64,000 nt of DNA, taken from Asterella californica. Taxonomy: Eukaryota; Streptophyta; Marchantiopsida; Marchantiales; Aytoniaceae. A program made the translations under genes and the position numbers. The DNA lies in NCBI GenBank assembly GCA_036924285.1, contig JAYKYS010000007.1:14508001-14572000 (forward strand), read 5' to 3'. The notes below the pieces were generated by a model. That model worked only from the letters and a program-made list of their open reading frames with translations. It was not told where the DNA came from and ran no database searches. Position 1 is the first letter of the stretch, and each line of letters opens with the position of its first letter. Positions 43,879-56,239 of the stretch are shown one piece after another.

Positions 43879-44668
43879 TGTTATAGTATATGACATCCAA
43901 TATCCTCTCATTACTCGCGAAAGTCATAACTATGGAACCACCCCAGAAGACTTATAACCCCTCATAAGTTCACCAGGTAACTCCTGACCTATAACCAAAG
44001 TGGCAAGCGGAGGCTTAGGCCAGGAAGCTCACGATCGGCCCCTGGATATGCAAGACGTAGCTACATATCCAACATAAAATCCCATCTAGGAGGTCAATAT
44101 GCTAGAATAAGGAACACAAACTAGGAGGATTTGATCTTGAGACTTAGGTGAGCGTCTCTACCACTGAGGATGGTCTCTGTTTCAATTAAAAAGAGAATTA
44201 AAACTCATACATAAACATAAAGGAAGTTACTTCAGCATTCTTTACTAACTTTCTCTACGTCTTTTTTTTGTATAGCTCCATTTTTAATGAATGAAGAATC
44301 AAAACTATAGTACTCATTAACACCTACGCACTTGTATCTTCAGTTTGTGGATCCAAGTCACGAGCCAAAATTGAAAGATTTCCATATTTCACATTTTTCA
44401 TAACTTAAGAACTTTACTAACTATTACATAGAATGCTACTTCTAGCAATTGAAGGCACGAGGTCACTCTCTTCAATGAGCTCCGCATGCTGATATTTTCA
44501 CTCTTCTTCATAATGATATTTTACTCAAGCTAGGGACATCTTGTCTAGCTCAGCTCTAGCTTAATTCTAGTCCAGCTTGGTAAGCTTGGGTGCAGCTTCT
44601 TATGAAAATGTGACTCGGGTGTCTTCTGGAGATCTGTTTCACTGTAGAGGACGTCTCAATACATTCAT
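43879..44668 (-). repeat. LTR of element F
   Basis: About 790 bp, aligned in inverted orientation with 47740-48529. It ends CTATAACA just before the primer binding site. Divergence and indels show both copies are old. It contains the tRNA-like segment on the minus strand near 44180-44115. Confidence 0.72.
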
Positions 44669-44790
44669 CCTTTCTAAATCTGCACATCCTCCGGTGTGTG
44701 CCAACTCTTCCACTAGTTCTTAAGACTTTCTAAGTTGTCATTGTTCTCTTCAAAGTCTTCAAGTAGAAGATCTTTATCAACATTTATGAT

Positions 44791-45464
44791 CTATTTTGAC
44801 TCCAAAAAATTGACTAGCTCAACAGATTCTCTTCTTCTTTTGAACAACTTGACATGCTTATCGGCAATAGGAAGTCTCAAAGGTGTACCATCAAACTCAT
44901 GCAAAGAATAAGTAGCAGTCTGATGCACATCTGAGACAACATATGGACCAAACCACCTCCTAGAAAGCTTCAAAATCATAGAATGTTGGTTCTCTAAAGT
45001 ACTATCATATACCAAAACCCAATCTCCAGCGTGTACAGATTTTGGACGGAGCATGTAGGTCTTGTCAAACCTGTCTGTCGAGCCTCTTTCAGTTTCTGTT
45101 GTGCCTCTGTACGATCCTCTTCTCTATGTTTCAACTGATACGAAATGCGAGAAGCTATACATGATCTTTTCGTCTTCTCATGATAAAGTAGACCATGTAG
45201 GGAAGTCTTCATCTACTAGCATAATCGGCTTCTAACCAACATCAGTTCAATGAGTATGTATCTAATAGTGGTGCAATGAGTCGTCTTGTCAGCCCACCGA
45301 GCAAAGAGGAACAACCTAGACCACTCTCTATGTCTACCATAATGTGCCTTCACCAAGGCTTGAACAATCAGTGGGTGTCCACGCTCGATCTTGCCAATCC
45401 TCTCTAAATTCATGACAATAGTGAGTTTGAGTTTCACCCTGTATTGAGCAAAGAACTCCTTCAC
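44791..45464 (-). pseudogene. Integrase fragment of element F
   Basis: Three overlapping frames together match the second half of element A's integrase: IERGHPLIVQALVKAHYGRHREWSRL (A has SERGHPPIVKALVKACNGRVREWPRL), RISYQLKHREED, and GDWVLVYDSTLENQHSM with LSRRWFGPYVV. The catalytic core upstream is absent. Frameshifts and stops show it is dead. Confidence 0.85.
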
Positions 45465-45470
45465 TTATGT

Positions 45471-47739
45471 TATGTTAAAGGTAGTAAAATATAACTTTCT
45501 CTCCTAAGGTCTAATTCAGACAATGTGAGTATATTTGGGAAGTTGTTCTCAAAGATTTTCATTGCTATTGACATTGTCGCTTGGATTTCTCATTAAAATC
45601 TTATGAGAAATTTATGACGGATCAAAGTTCACTTTAAATGATAAATTTAAGATTTTTTGTTATACATATGTTTTGAGATTGAACTTAGAACTATATGTTT
45701 GGTGCATACTCAATACTATTTAGAAAAGAGTTTTGGACACATCTTTCATGCAAAAGGTATAACGCTGAAAGGTCATCTTGTCACATATGACAAACTACTA
45801 GTGACTCAACATTTGATCAGATATCAAGTATGATCGACTCAGATTAAAATTCTTATAAAGACCCTTAAGTTTAAATTTATGGATCTCATTAGACTCATTA
45901 TATAATAATTTTGGTATTGTCATGATATGAATTATTCCAAATCATGAAAGAATCATCATTTAGTTACAAATTTGTTTTTTTGTTAAGTCAAACTGGAATC
46001 TTAGAGAAGCCGATTGAGGAAAAAGTGAGCAATAAAAAATCTTAAAACATCATGGAATAGAGCTTGTCACGCTAATCAATGTGGTATGTCAAAACACGAG
46101 AAATACAGTTACAAAAGAAAAGTTATTTTGTGCACTTTCATAAGAGTTGTGAAAGCAAGAAGTGTACATTAAGTCATAGTGAGTTCGAGATGGAGGATTT
46201 AGATCACAACATGTAGATTGTAGTAAATAGCATATGTTAGTGACTATAATTTGTCAAAAAAATAGTCATGTATGGAAAAAGTTATGAAATTTTAGTAGTG
46301 AAGAGAGATGAAATATCGTAGTTCACTAGCTTATTAACTTCTCTGTCTAAACAATTGTGAGATCGGCCGTAGCTCGTAGCTAAGCAAAGTTTTAAGGAAG
46401 AGGTCTCAATATCAAACCCCTTCATAGTCACAATCACTTGGTAGTATATTGACCCCTTCAGAGAAATATGAGGAACATCAAGTTGTCTAAGAGTGAGATT
46501 CTATATATCTCTTAAACATACCATGAATGTAAGACACTTCCGCTTGTCTCCGCATCAGTGCAATCATCTGATGTGGATGCTAGAGATGAAGTTATCACCG
46601 AGACTTTGAAATATACTCTATGTTAGAGTACAAACTCTCCTATAATCACCTATCGTGGATGTTAGAAATGAGATTACCCCCAAGGATTTGAAATGAACTT
46701 TATGCTAGAGGACCACCTCTTCTTCGGGTGCAGGATAATTGTCTGAATCTCGGTGAGATCTCTCTAAGTAGAGGATAGCAAGATGACGACAAAGATGTTA
46801 TCAAATGATAAACAGTTTTTTGGAAAAATAAATATTATTGTAGGAAGTACTTGGGTAGAAATTTCATGTGGAATTTGATCTCCAGATTGAAAGTTAAGAC
46901 ATATAGAAGTTGAGAGCAATAATAGCTATAACTCAAACTCTAGAGTTCCAGTCAAGGTGATTTCAGTAGTAGGAGGTAGTAGTGAAGAAGTCAGAAATCG
47001 ACTATACAATGGATTTGACGGACAACCTTCGGGTTGAGTCTGAAGATGCGTGTTAACTACTGACTATTCCTTCTAACACATACAAAGATATTACGTGTTA
47101 AATTTTCTTTGAGATTTATTTTTTAGTTATTCTGTTTAAGACATTGTCTTAAACCTATTAGGTCAAAAGATAACATAAAGGAGAAAGGATGTTCATCAGC
47201 TCTTAGAAATTATCAACATCATCAAAGAGGAAATCAAAGAGGAAATCAGAGAAGATTATGGAGATTATCGATCGAGAGCTTTATTTTCTTTCTTAGTGAT
47301 AGAAGATATCAAGGAGTTTAAGACTGAGTTTGGAGACGAGTAGATACGTGATACTTGTAAACAGATCTTTGTGAACAGAAAATTGGAAGCTTCTAAGAGA
47401 AAACAAGAGTGCTTCATATGAACAATTTTCTTTCTGAAGTTCGTCAGATTTGAAGACTCAATGTTGTATGAGTACCGGGTGATTTTCTGATCAAAGACTT
47501 GTGAATTTTTATGCGTTTTTTGTGCGATTCGTGTTTCATATGTTCGATCTTTTCTACACTTTCAAGATCATATCATTGCCAGAAAGTTTTGCCTTACATA
47601 GGAAGATCTCTTTTCACTTCGACAGCGTAAGAGGTCAAGGTGATAATCAGATAATTATCTACAAGTTTAACAAACAGTCAACTATCATAGTTGTAGAGAA
47701 ACAAGTTCAACCACTCGAAAAATCAGATCAAGTACACAT
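45471..47739. other. AT-rich spacer between elements F and E
   Basis: No gene is recognised. This is the loop of the large inverted repeat formed by the LTR-leader segments of F and E. A frame at 47501-47821 lacks recognisable motifs and runs into the LTR of E. Confidence 0.55.
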
Positions 47740-48529
47740 TGTCGTGCTACGTGACGTCTCAAACATTGAAACTCATCTCAAAAAACATCCGAGTGACATT
47801 TCTACAAGAAGCTGCACTTGAGCTTATCAAGCTGGATAGGAGTTAAGCTAGGGCTACTCATAGCTTGAGTTAAAGAAGAGCTTTGAAGAAGAGTGAAAGT
47901 ACTCAAATGCGGAGCTCGTTGAGGAGAGTGACCTCGTACTTTCAATTGTGAGAAGTAGCCTTCTATGTAATAGTTAGTGCAGTTTTTTGTTATAAAAATG
48001 TGAGAGAGTGAAATCTGTATGGCTCGTGACTTGGATCTATTATCTGAAGGTACAAGTGTGTAGGTGTTAGTAAATACTATAGTTTTGATTCTTCATTCAT
48101 TAAAAACGGAGCTATATAGAAAAGTTGAAGCAGAGAAAGTTAGTAAAGAATGTAGAAGTAACTTTCTTTAAGTTTATGTATGAGTCTTAATTTTCTTTTT
48201 AACACGAGAACAGAGGTCGTCTCTAGTGGTAGAGGCGCTCATCTATAAAGAGAAGGTTTCAAGATCAAATCCTCTTGGCCGTCGTTCCCTATTCCGGCAA
48301 GTTGACCTCTCGAATGAAAGTCTATGTTGGATATGTAGCTACATCTTGCATATTTAGAGATGGAGGATCGGTATCTCTTTTAATAGTGGGCTTATTGGTC
48401 TAAGCTTTCGCATGCCACTTTGATTATAGGTCAAGAGTTATCTGCTGCAGCTATGAGGGGGCTGTAAGCCATGTGGGGTGGTTCCATAGTTGTGACTTCG
48501 GTCAATACTAGATGACTTGTGCTATAACA
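47740..48529 (+). repeat. 5' LTR of element E
   Basis: Starts TGTCGTGCTACGTGACG and ends GCTATAACA. It is an inverted match to 43879-44668. The start TGTCGTG is shared with the LTR of element A and the insertion at 21005. Confidence 0.75.
48212..48275 (+). other. tRNA-like segment within the LTR of element E
   Basis: TCTAGTGGTAGAGGCGCTC resembles a tRNA D-arm and box A. About 25 bases later GGTTTCAAGATCAAATCC resembles box B and the T-arm. The F copy keeps both (CAGTGGTAGAGACGCTC and TCTCAAGATCAAATCC). It may be a tRNA-derived SINE head captured by the LTR. It is not a functional tRNA: I see no proper anticodon stem or acceptor pairing. Confidence 0.5.
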
Positions 48530-48533
48530 GAAG

Positions 48534-48546
48534 TGGTATCAAGATG
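48534..48546 (+). other. Primer binding site of element E
   Basis: TGGTATCAAGATG, four bases after the LTR end. The first eight bases match the initiator-Met tRNA type. Confidence 0.62.
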
Positions 48547-49116
48547 ACATCAAGTGGGAAATTTCTAATAAGCAAGGCTGTAGCTTAGCATAAGGTCTAC
48601 CTGTTTGATACACAAGTTTTCTTATAAAGACCCTAGCTTAGTTGGAGGGGTGCTTAGCTAGGGTCTTAGTTAAGAAAAGTGATGCATCGCACGATTAAGG
48701 GTATTGTACTTTATCGTCGTGGAGAGTCCTCGATGCGTACAAGAAGAAGAGAAAGATCGAGAGGATCAGATTTTGAAGGTTTTCAAGTGTGAGAAGGTTG
48801 CATGAAGAAGAATAAAGAATTGGGAGTTCAAATTTTATCTATTGTTGTATTTGGAAGTAAATCTACCTTCCGATGAATATAAATTGATCTTATTGAGTAG
48901 GGATTGATTGTCAAACAGACATTGGTATTTGTAGAAGACTCTGGTTGTTGTAGGTACGCCGGTTGGCTCTTGTCTTCTCATTCAGTCTCTATCCTCACAA
49001 TTAGTCACAGTTAGAAGACTCGCCTTCCTTTCCTGAGAAAGACTCTCTTCGACATAAATCTGGTGCTCCCACTGAGAGCCTTCAGGGTAGTTAGTTTTGA
49101 GGATTTTTTTGATTGA

Positions 49117-49620
49117 ATGAGGAAGATGGATCAAGGTGTTGTTACTCAAGGTGTTGTTCAAAGAATTGCTCTTCAAGGTGTGTCAACCACACCTCCAATA
49201 GCTGGTGCACAACCTGCTGTTGATACAACTCAAATTCTTTAAGTGTTGGCTGCTTTGATTCATCAACAACTTGTAACTGGATGAGCTGAGAAAAAATCAA
49301 CTAAGGCTCTACAGACATTTGTTGGTCGATGTGGATGATTCGCCAGTAGAGACCTTATCAAGTACTTGCGAGAGTTTGTGGGTGAAATGGAACTGGTGAA
49401 GATATTTGAAGTTGAGATAATCCTTAGTTTCGTATTGACTGTTGTTCTTGAACTGAGAGAAGGTATGAGGCATACAGAGGAGACATCTAGGAGGGTAGAC
49501 TCTTTTTGAACGTGCACTGAGGGAGGAATTTCTAGAATAAGATTCTGATAGAGTCACAAGGAGGACATTTCTTGATTGGATAGAGCGTCAACTTGGGCAT
49601 TGGATGCTAGAAAGAGTAGA
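49117..49620 (+). pseudogene. gag: Gag fragment of element E
   Basis: The ATG at 49117 (or 49126) starts a product matching element C gag: AQPAVDTTQIL, LAALIHQQLVTG, STKALQTFVGRCG, YLREFVGEMELVK, FLDWIERQLG. Stops at several places and at least two frameshifts destroy the frame. The zinc knuckle region is missing; the sequence passes directly from the capsid into the linker (TLARHRLGRMTVAGQL). Confidence 0.8.
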
Positions 49621-50517
49621 AGAAGCAATATCTACTCTTGCAAGACATCGTCTTGGGAGGATGACAGTAGCTGGGCAGTTAGATACAACGACCTTGTTAG
49701 AGAAGAAGAAGGCTCCAACCTACAAGTTAACTGATGATATCGAACAGCGACTGACTTGCGTATTGTCTTGGAGCAAAGAATTGTGGATGCTATGGTGGAT
49801 TTTAGTCTTAGTGAGGTTCTTGGCATTGCGAGAAGAGAGTTCCATGAACCGATCAATGATATCATGAAAAAGAAGAGACATGTTTTAATTGAGCTGGTAG
49901 CTAGTCAGATGATTGGAGTGGTGGATGTCATTTATATTGATGAAGTTGAAGATGTACATCATGAGGTATGGACTGTTGGTCTTGCTATTGTTGAGAATGA
50001 AACTGAGGAATTCGAGGAGGAGAAGTCAAGCACATACAGTGACTTCAGACATAGACACTGGATACGTGCAACAACGAAAACGCAAGTTCAGATTGAAGGG
50101 CTTTATGAACCAATACTTGCACTTGTGGACCATGGATCATAAGTCAACATAATTTCAAAGGAGGTCTATGAGAAAAGACAATGACCAACTGAGAGGAACC
50201 ATGGTTGGATACTCCATGCTGCCAACAATTAGAAAGGTGAGTTGTATGGTGCATGTCTTAATATGCATGTCAGGATTGAGGACGTAGAAGTCGAGCAACA
50301 TTTCTTTGTACAATCATCTACATTATATCATGTCTTACTAGGTCAACCCTACATTACCGTAGTTTGGATGGAGACAAAGATAATGGATGATGGGTCTCAT
50401 TATGCTAGAATTCAGAATCTTGATGACAAGTATTCAGTACAGATTTTGACTGTTCATTCGTTGTTTGACATGAACGAAACCGACAAACTCTTAGAGATCT
50501 CAGACAAAGAGATGTAA
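49621..50517 (+). pseudogene. Gag linker and protease fragment of element E
   Basis: It encodes FSLSEVLGIARREFHEPI (A has FTLREVLGIAKREFHDVI), an acidic block EETEEFEEEKS, then the protease: LALVDHGS directly followed by a stop, VNIISKEVYEKRQ, EDVEVEQHFFVQSS, LLGQPYITVVWMET. It is collinear with C and A. The catalytic Asp codon remains, but stops follow it. Confidence 0.82.
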
Positions 50518-50819
50518 GGGTTTTTGCAGTCCGTTCCTGTAGAGCGAAATGACAAGGGTGTAGAACCTACTATTGGGATCATGTCAAGGTTGATACAAGA
50601 GCTAGAAGAACCGGATGAGAGACATGTATCCCGAGCCATCACATACAATTCAAAATGATTCAATGAAACATGTGATCTTGGAAAAAAGTTATTTCTTACC
50701 TCGACGTTGAATTTACCTAGAACACGATCATGTTTTCGTGTTGGTGATTGTAAGTGAGAAGGCCTTGATCATGAACGTCTGATTTACAAAGACCGGAAGG
50801 AGGTGACTGCAGGAAGTAC

Positions 50820-51270
50820 CAATCTCTTTATAAACTCGTTTCCTTCACTCTTCTGCATCGGATGAGGAATGAACCGCAGATATACAACAATCTCTTTGTA
50901 CATCCGTCGATAGTAGACTGAAAATTACTGTTATACCATCTCTGTTCTTCATCAACCTACTCACATCATTCAACCAACACGCAAGCGACTGTATATACAC
51001 AAACTCCTCAAATATACCAGAAATTGCTTCAACCCCTTCAGAATCTTTGCACACCATAACTCTAAAACTTATCTTTCGTTTCACTTTTTTATATTTTTTC
51101 CTAATCTTCAACTCGTGTAAACTGACTCCACCCATCGTTCTCAAACATCAACAACCCAGACTGCTAGTTGTACACTATATATGTCTTTGAACTCCACATC
51201 ATTCTGAATGGTCGAAGAACAGATCGTGGTCACCAGAAAAGTGTTGTAATAATCTGGTTGATGATACGAG
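50820..51270 (-). pseudogene. Inverted segment of the pol leader within element E
   Basis: On the minus strand 51144-50845 encodes GIFEEFVYIQSLACWLNDVSRLMKNRDG, matching element C's FEEFVSVQSVASWLDSVSRLMKEKDG. The flanking parts of E are in plus orientation (protease before; LSQETEVHVKYKSLLKKVKPVA after). So about 450 bp are inverted in place. Confidence 0.78.
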
Positions 51271-52256
51271 ACATCTTTGTTGTTGTGCACTTTCTCAAGA
51301 GACGGAAGTCCATGTAAAGTATAAGTCTTTACTGAAGAAGGTGAAGCCAGTAGCAAGTCAGTTACCGGCTAACGTGCAACAGTATGTACAGTTAGTAGGT
51401 ATTGAGCCTATACTACGTGATTGTAGACGAGTAGGACATCAATTTATTGAAAAGATGTTGCAGGAGCTCGAAACATGAGAGGGTGATTCCTTGACTGAGA
51501 AGAAGCTTTTTGAGCGAAAGATAATGAGTCATGGTAGGACGTTTTTCTTTTCAGCAAAGGAGATAAGCATATGCAAAATGGGATGCATAAGGTGCTATGA
51601 GAGTTAGTACCTGAGATTACCATCTCTTTTCTATATGACATTTTTATGAAAGGTTGTGCAGTTGAAGACAAAGATAATGCGGTGCTTGCAGATGGTTGCA
51701 AAAAAATTGCTGTGGATCATATCAAAGATGTAGAGCGCATTCTGATGTGATTAGATGAGGTATATCTCACCTTGTCAGGTGCTAAGTCTAGGTTTGGTGT
51801 GTCAAAAATTTTGGTGGTTGGTAACTTGTGTGGTACTTTTGGGAGTAGTCCAAATCCAGATAGCCAAGATAGCTAACTACACAAATATCATAGAGATTCG
51901 TTGTTTCTTGGAGGCTTGTGTATTTTACCACTTATCCATTCATCACTATGCACACGTTGCAGAACCTTTATAAATATTATTGAGGAAAGGTAAGAGGTTT
52001 ACTTGGACCTTGGAGCATCATGAAGCTATGGAGAGACTAAAAGAGACTTTGAAGTTCTGTATGTGTTGAAGAAAGTAGACTATGGAAGTGAGAGACATGT
52101 CATTATCACAGTTGATACTAGTCCGAGAGCAATTGGATGGACAGTTGGTCAAGATGATGTGGAAGGAGTGTTGTTTAATTCTAGGTTTGGAGCCAGGATC
52201 TTGACTGACAGGCAACACAACTATCTTGGAGAGACAAGAAGATTGGAGTGAAACTC
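51271..52256 (+). pseudogene. Pol remnants of element E (leader end, RT end, RNase H start)
   Basis: Pieces in order: EVHVKYKSLLKKVKPVASQLPANVQQ, a short remnant with FMKGCAVEDKD and VDHIKDVE, LTLSGAKSRFGVSK, RCFLEACVFYHLSIHHYAHVAEPL, and RNase H start VDTSPRAIGWTVGQDDVEG with FGARILTDRQHN. The RT fingers and palm are missing (about 51470-51630). Confidence 0.8.
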
Positions 52257-52756
52257 AATTTAGAGAGATAAGGAAGAAGGCATATAATTATTTTTACAAG
52301 ATGAGTATCTTTGGAAGCATCCAAATAGAAGAGATTGAGCATTTCTACGAGTTATAGATGATATGCAGACCAAGCAACAATTGATGAAAGAGTTTCATGA
52401 CACCTTGAACATCGAGCTTTGGCTACCTACAGAAGTTAAAGGAGCGATACTGGTGAAAAGGTACGTATTAGGATGTGGTGAACTTTGTGAACTCATGCTT
52501 GCATTGTCAGTTTTATTAAAAGGTGCATTATAGAGATGGTCTAGTGCGTACTTATTCGCCTAGTATTCACTTCCAATGGATTCTTGATTTGGTGGTGATG
52601 CCTTCAAGGTTTTGACTTGTGAAGACCTCTCCAACTTTGTAGAAGGACGAGCTTTGAGTACGAAGATCAGAAAGATATATGTAGGTTTGTTCTTGAGGAC
52701 ATTATCTGTACATATGGATCTCTCGGAAGATTACGTGCAGACATAAGAGAGTTACG
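52257..52756 (+). pseudogene. Integrase fragment of element E
   Basis: Broken frames match element A: LMKEFHDTLNIELW (zinc-domain region), CEDLSNFVEGRALSTK (A has REDLSNQVEGRALRTK) and DIRELRC-like remnants. Homology stops at 52756. Confidence 0.72.
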
Positions 52757-53714
52757 TTGTAGCCGTTTGGAGTTCTCCTGCAAAACCATGCAAGAAATTG
52801 GTCACGTGAAAAACTGATAAATTATTTCAATGCGGCTCAACTTCACTCATCACACACAATACAACAATCCGATCTACGTACGATCTTCTCCTATGGATAG
52901 ATAAGGACTCATTGATCGCGTATGCATCAAGAACGAAGAACTTGACTCACCGATTGCGAAGAACAACTCAACTTAACGCAAGCGAATAAAAATCTGACAT
53001 AAGCATCACCGTACGAATCAATTTCTCTCACATCTCTCAAATCGTCTAATGAAACTTCATATCATCTTCAGTTTCTTGAAGAACTCGGTGTTCTGATCTC
53101 GATGGATCCAAAGACATCAAGTTTGGACTCCGAAATGGACCGAACGATCATACTCTCCTTCGCATGTCACTGAAGCACTCCAAATCGTCTCTCTTATGTC
53201 TCACTTTCTCCTAGAACACACACCTTGATCCGTCTCTTCACGAACTATCTTAACCAACACGTAGCCTGCACAGATCTGAACTCAATGACACCTTGTGCGC
53301 ATGCATTGGACCTCTCAATCCTCGGAATCGTCTGTCGATAAGTCGTAAACACAAAGTAATCTCTTAAGCTGCCCTCTTACGTCAGTGCAGAATATGTGAG
53401 GTTTTTCTAGATAATGATCAAACAGCCTCCTTGCACCCTTAGTATAGCATAAAAACCACAAATACCCAGTCAGCATCGATACGCTAAGGCTTAACTTGAT
53501 TTTCTCATCTTACGAATCTCATAACTCTGTCAGATAGTGTCAATTTAAATGAAATGTCCATGAGAAGTTAACAACGAGCTCTATCACTTGGTGCAACGAA
53601 AGCGAAGATCTGAAAGTTGCATAAAAGCTCATTTTTAGTCTTATGAACATCTTTAAATGATAATACAAAACATCAAATTGGATTTTCAAGTAGGAGCCAG
53701 TCCACGACATGACA
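52757..53714 (-). repeat. Truncated LTR of the element A family, minus strand
   Basis: On the minus strand it starts TGTCATGTCGTGGACTGGCTCC at 53714 (A has TGTCGTGTCGTGGACCGGCTCC). It follows A's LTR with deletions as far as the GAACTCCAAACGGC block, equivalent to about position 1267 of A. Only one unit of the 157-bp array is left. No internal sequence of the same orientation adjoins it. Confidence 0.85.
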
Positions 53715-56239
53715 ACGCTGGAGTCCCTTGTCAAGGGATCCAAACATTGATTTCATCATCAAACATGCCATCAGATTTAGTACACAAGTTTCCTCCAAAA
53801 TTATAAATCTTTGTTATACATAATTTCTTTATAGACTTCATTGATCAATCGAAGAATACGATCTTCAGAGACAAAGTCTCTTATATACTAGTCGTTTAGC
53901 AACACGTAGGTATATCGTTAGATCAAGATCAAAAATTGTCTAACTGTCTAATGGCCGGATATATCCGTATAACAATCCATAAGATTAACTATCCGGACTA
54001 ATTCATATCTGGTAACAACTCTGGGTATACAATGTGTTTCCGAACATCCTATCGTATCCATCCGGATTATCTCTTGTAATAATCTGTAATGCCATCTGGA
54101 TGATACTTCCGGATTGTCCTCTAAAACTTTAGGTGAAGAATAAGATAACAAAGGTTATGATGATAATTTTCTATTTTTGGTTATCTCGACAAGTATAAAT
54201 CTGATACATGTGTTATGTAACAAAATATAAGGTTATACCACATAGTACTTGTTTGTAGTCGATCCAAATTGAGAATAGTTTCATTCAGCCTAGATGTATG
54301 ATTGGAGAGGAAAATCTTAGTAATTATTATGATGCTCTTTGCATTACATGCAACCTATCACTATATTTCTTGAGTTTCAAATGATAGTCTTGTCATTGAT
54401 GCACATTCATACTGGAATAATGCAAACTGTTAACAGTAATAGTCTACTTGAGAAAAGTATCTATACAAGATCTTTTGATCATTATTGGATGTGATTTATT
54501 TATGTGCCGCTTGTCCAAATTATATTGTTTGTAGATAATACTCCTATTTCGTTTTACATGCCTTTCACGTTTTGCGAAGCCGTGTAGATCACTAACATAC
54601 ATTCTCTACAAAGAATTGAAACTAATCTAGTAATGAAAAGAAATGAAAAGCACGCTCGAAAGAAATAAAAAACACACAAGTTACTATATATTCCTTTGTT
54701 ACAATGAGAGTTAAATTTATCTTATACTTCTAAGCGCAACAAATTCAATCACAGTACCCACGCATTGATCCTTCTATTCTATCATTATCGATCATCATCA
54801 TAATCAAAATCTTTCCATTTTTGCTTTCTTGACTTTGATGCAACTATTGGTTCATGAGTACTGTTCCTTTTTTCTTAGAGGAAAGTCACAACTTGAAAAG
54901 TTGTTGACAGTTGAATATCGTAGTGCTAGTAGGTGCAAGCGCTAAAACCACTCAGTAGTAAATTTATCAATCCTCGACAGTTGATATCTTTGTTTTCATT
55001 TGGACGCTTGAATCATTAAGTTCTAAATTCTATTGATCAGTTGAAAGTCGTCTGCAAAATTATCATTAGTGTTATAAATATACCATATCATATTTACAAG
55101 CTGTGTCATCAACTGCTTACTTGCATTTGCAAAGAGTGAATCATACATCGTATCAAAAATATCTATGATTTTCATTATGGGAGAACTTAACGTACATGTG
55201 ATTTCGATCAAAAGCTAGATCTTCTCGATGAAATATTTTTATGTACAAACTGGATTCGTATTGTATACTTGTTCACACCGCTAGGTGCAATAATGGTAAT
55301 TCAGATCACTTGCAGATCATTCTATATCTATCTTCTGGAGGTGACATTTTCTGTTGACTATGAGAGTCATCCATTTGACATCCACATAGGATTGGTTGCA
55401 TAACCAAGTTGATTTGTAACATCCACATCATTTTTTATCCCAAAGCTCTTTTTGTAAATTCAGGATTTCTCAAGAGATTACTGGACCTGACCGGGATGAC
55501 ATATGACCCAAGTTTATATGTAAATCTTGTGACTTCTAATCTTTATATCCAATCACAGTCGTTATTGCGTATTCTGAGATAATGACTATAATTCAACACC
55601 AAACTGATTTTCTCTGGAGTGTGAAAGTTCATATACCCAAGTTTACACAAGAAGAAAAATTGTCACGAGTAGAAATTGTGATTTTCACCGATAATAAATT
55701 CATTTGATCTTTTTAAACCAATGACATATCATCAGTTTTGGTGAATTCGGAGAATAGCATTTGCAAGAGCCTCCAACGAATAGTGATTTTGCACAGATCA
55801 AGGAAATCAAGTTCTACTCGGTTTGTACGACCATCATGGTAGCCAAATATCCTGCCCCACGGCCTTGTACAAGAACAAGAAGAAGACAAAAAAGATACAA
55901 ATACAAAACTCAAGGGGAGAAATATTTCAGTTTAGGTAGGTGGTCAATTAAGCGGGGAGAAATATTTCAGTTTACAAGTCTTGAAGGAAGTCGGCAAAAA
56001 TCTTCTGTTTTACTGCAGTGAGAAGTCCGCGGCTGGTTTCGCCCAAGTCAAAATTCAGTGTAAATTTAAACTTCTATTTTTAAATTTCTATATTTGAAAA
56101 TCTAATTAAAACTACTCTTACGAGAACAGAACACGTGGCCTCACAAACGAGAGAAACCATAAGCACAGTAACAGTAGATAGAATCTATTCAGCTATAAGT
56201 CAAAGCTTCTCGACAAATTAAAATAATCTTGGAGACAAT
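53715..56239. other. AT-rich intergenic region
   Basis: No gene is recognised. 55030-55330 weakly resembles 34810-35110 in the same orientation. GGGGAGAAATATTTCAGTTTA is repeated at 55914 and 55955. Confidence 0.5.

Larger units (their letters stand above)
43290..45470 (-). mobile_element. Element F: truncated gypsy remnant, integrase-LTR-leader, minus strand
   Basis: Reading on the minus strand: integrase C-terminal half (45464-44791), an LTR (about 44668-43879), a primer binding site (43874-43861) and leader sequence to about 43290. An LTR with internal sequence on both sides is not a normal 3' end. It suggests two elements sharing one LTR, or insertion of a one-LTR circle. The LTR and leader are inverted relative to those of element E. 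Confidence 0.75.
47740..52756 (+). mobile_element. Element E: decayed gypsy element related to A and C, plus strand
   Basis: 5' LTR (47740-48529), primer binding site, leader, gag, protease, pol leader (partly inverted), remnants of RT, RNase H and integrase. It stops at 52756 where a minus-strand A-type LTR begins. The central RT palm, including the catalytic site, is deleted or unrecognisable. Many stops and frameshifts indicate great age. Confidence 0.85.
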
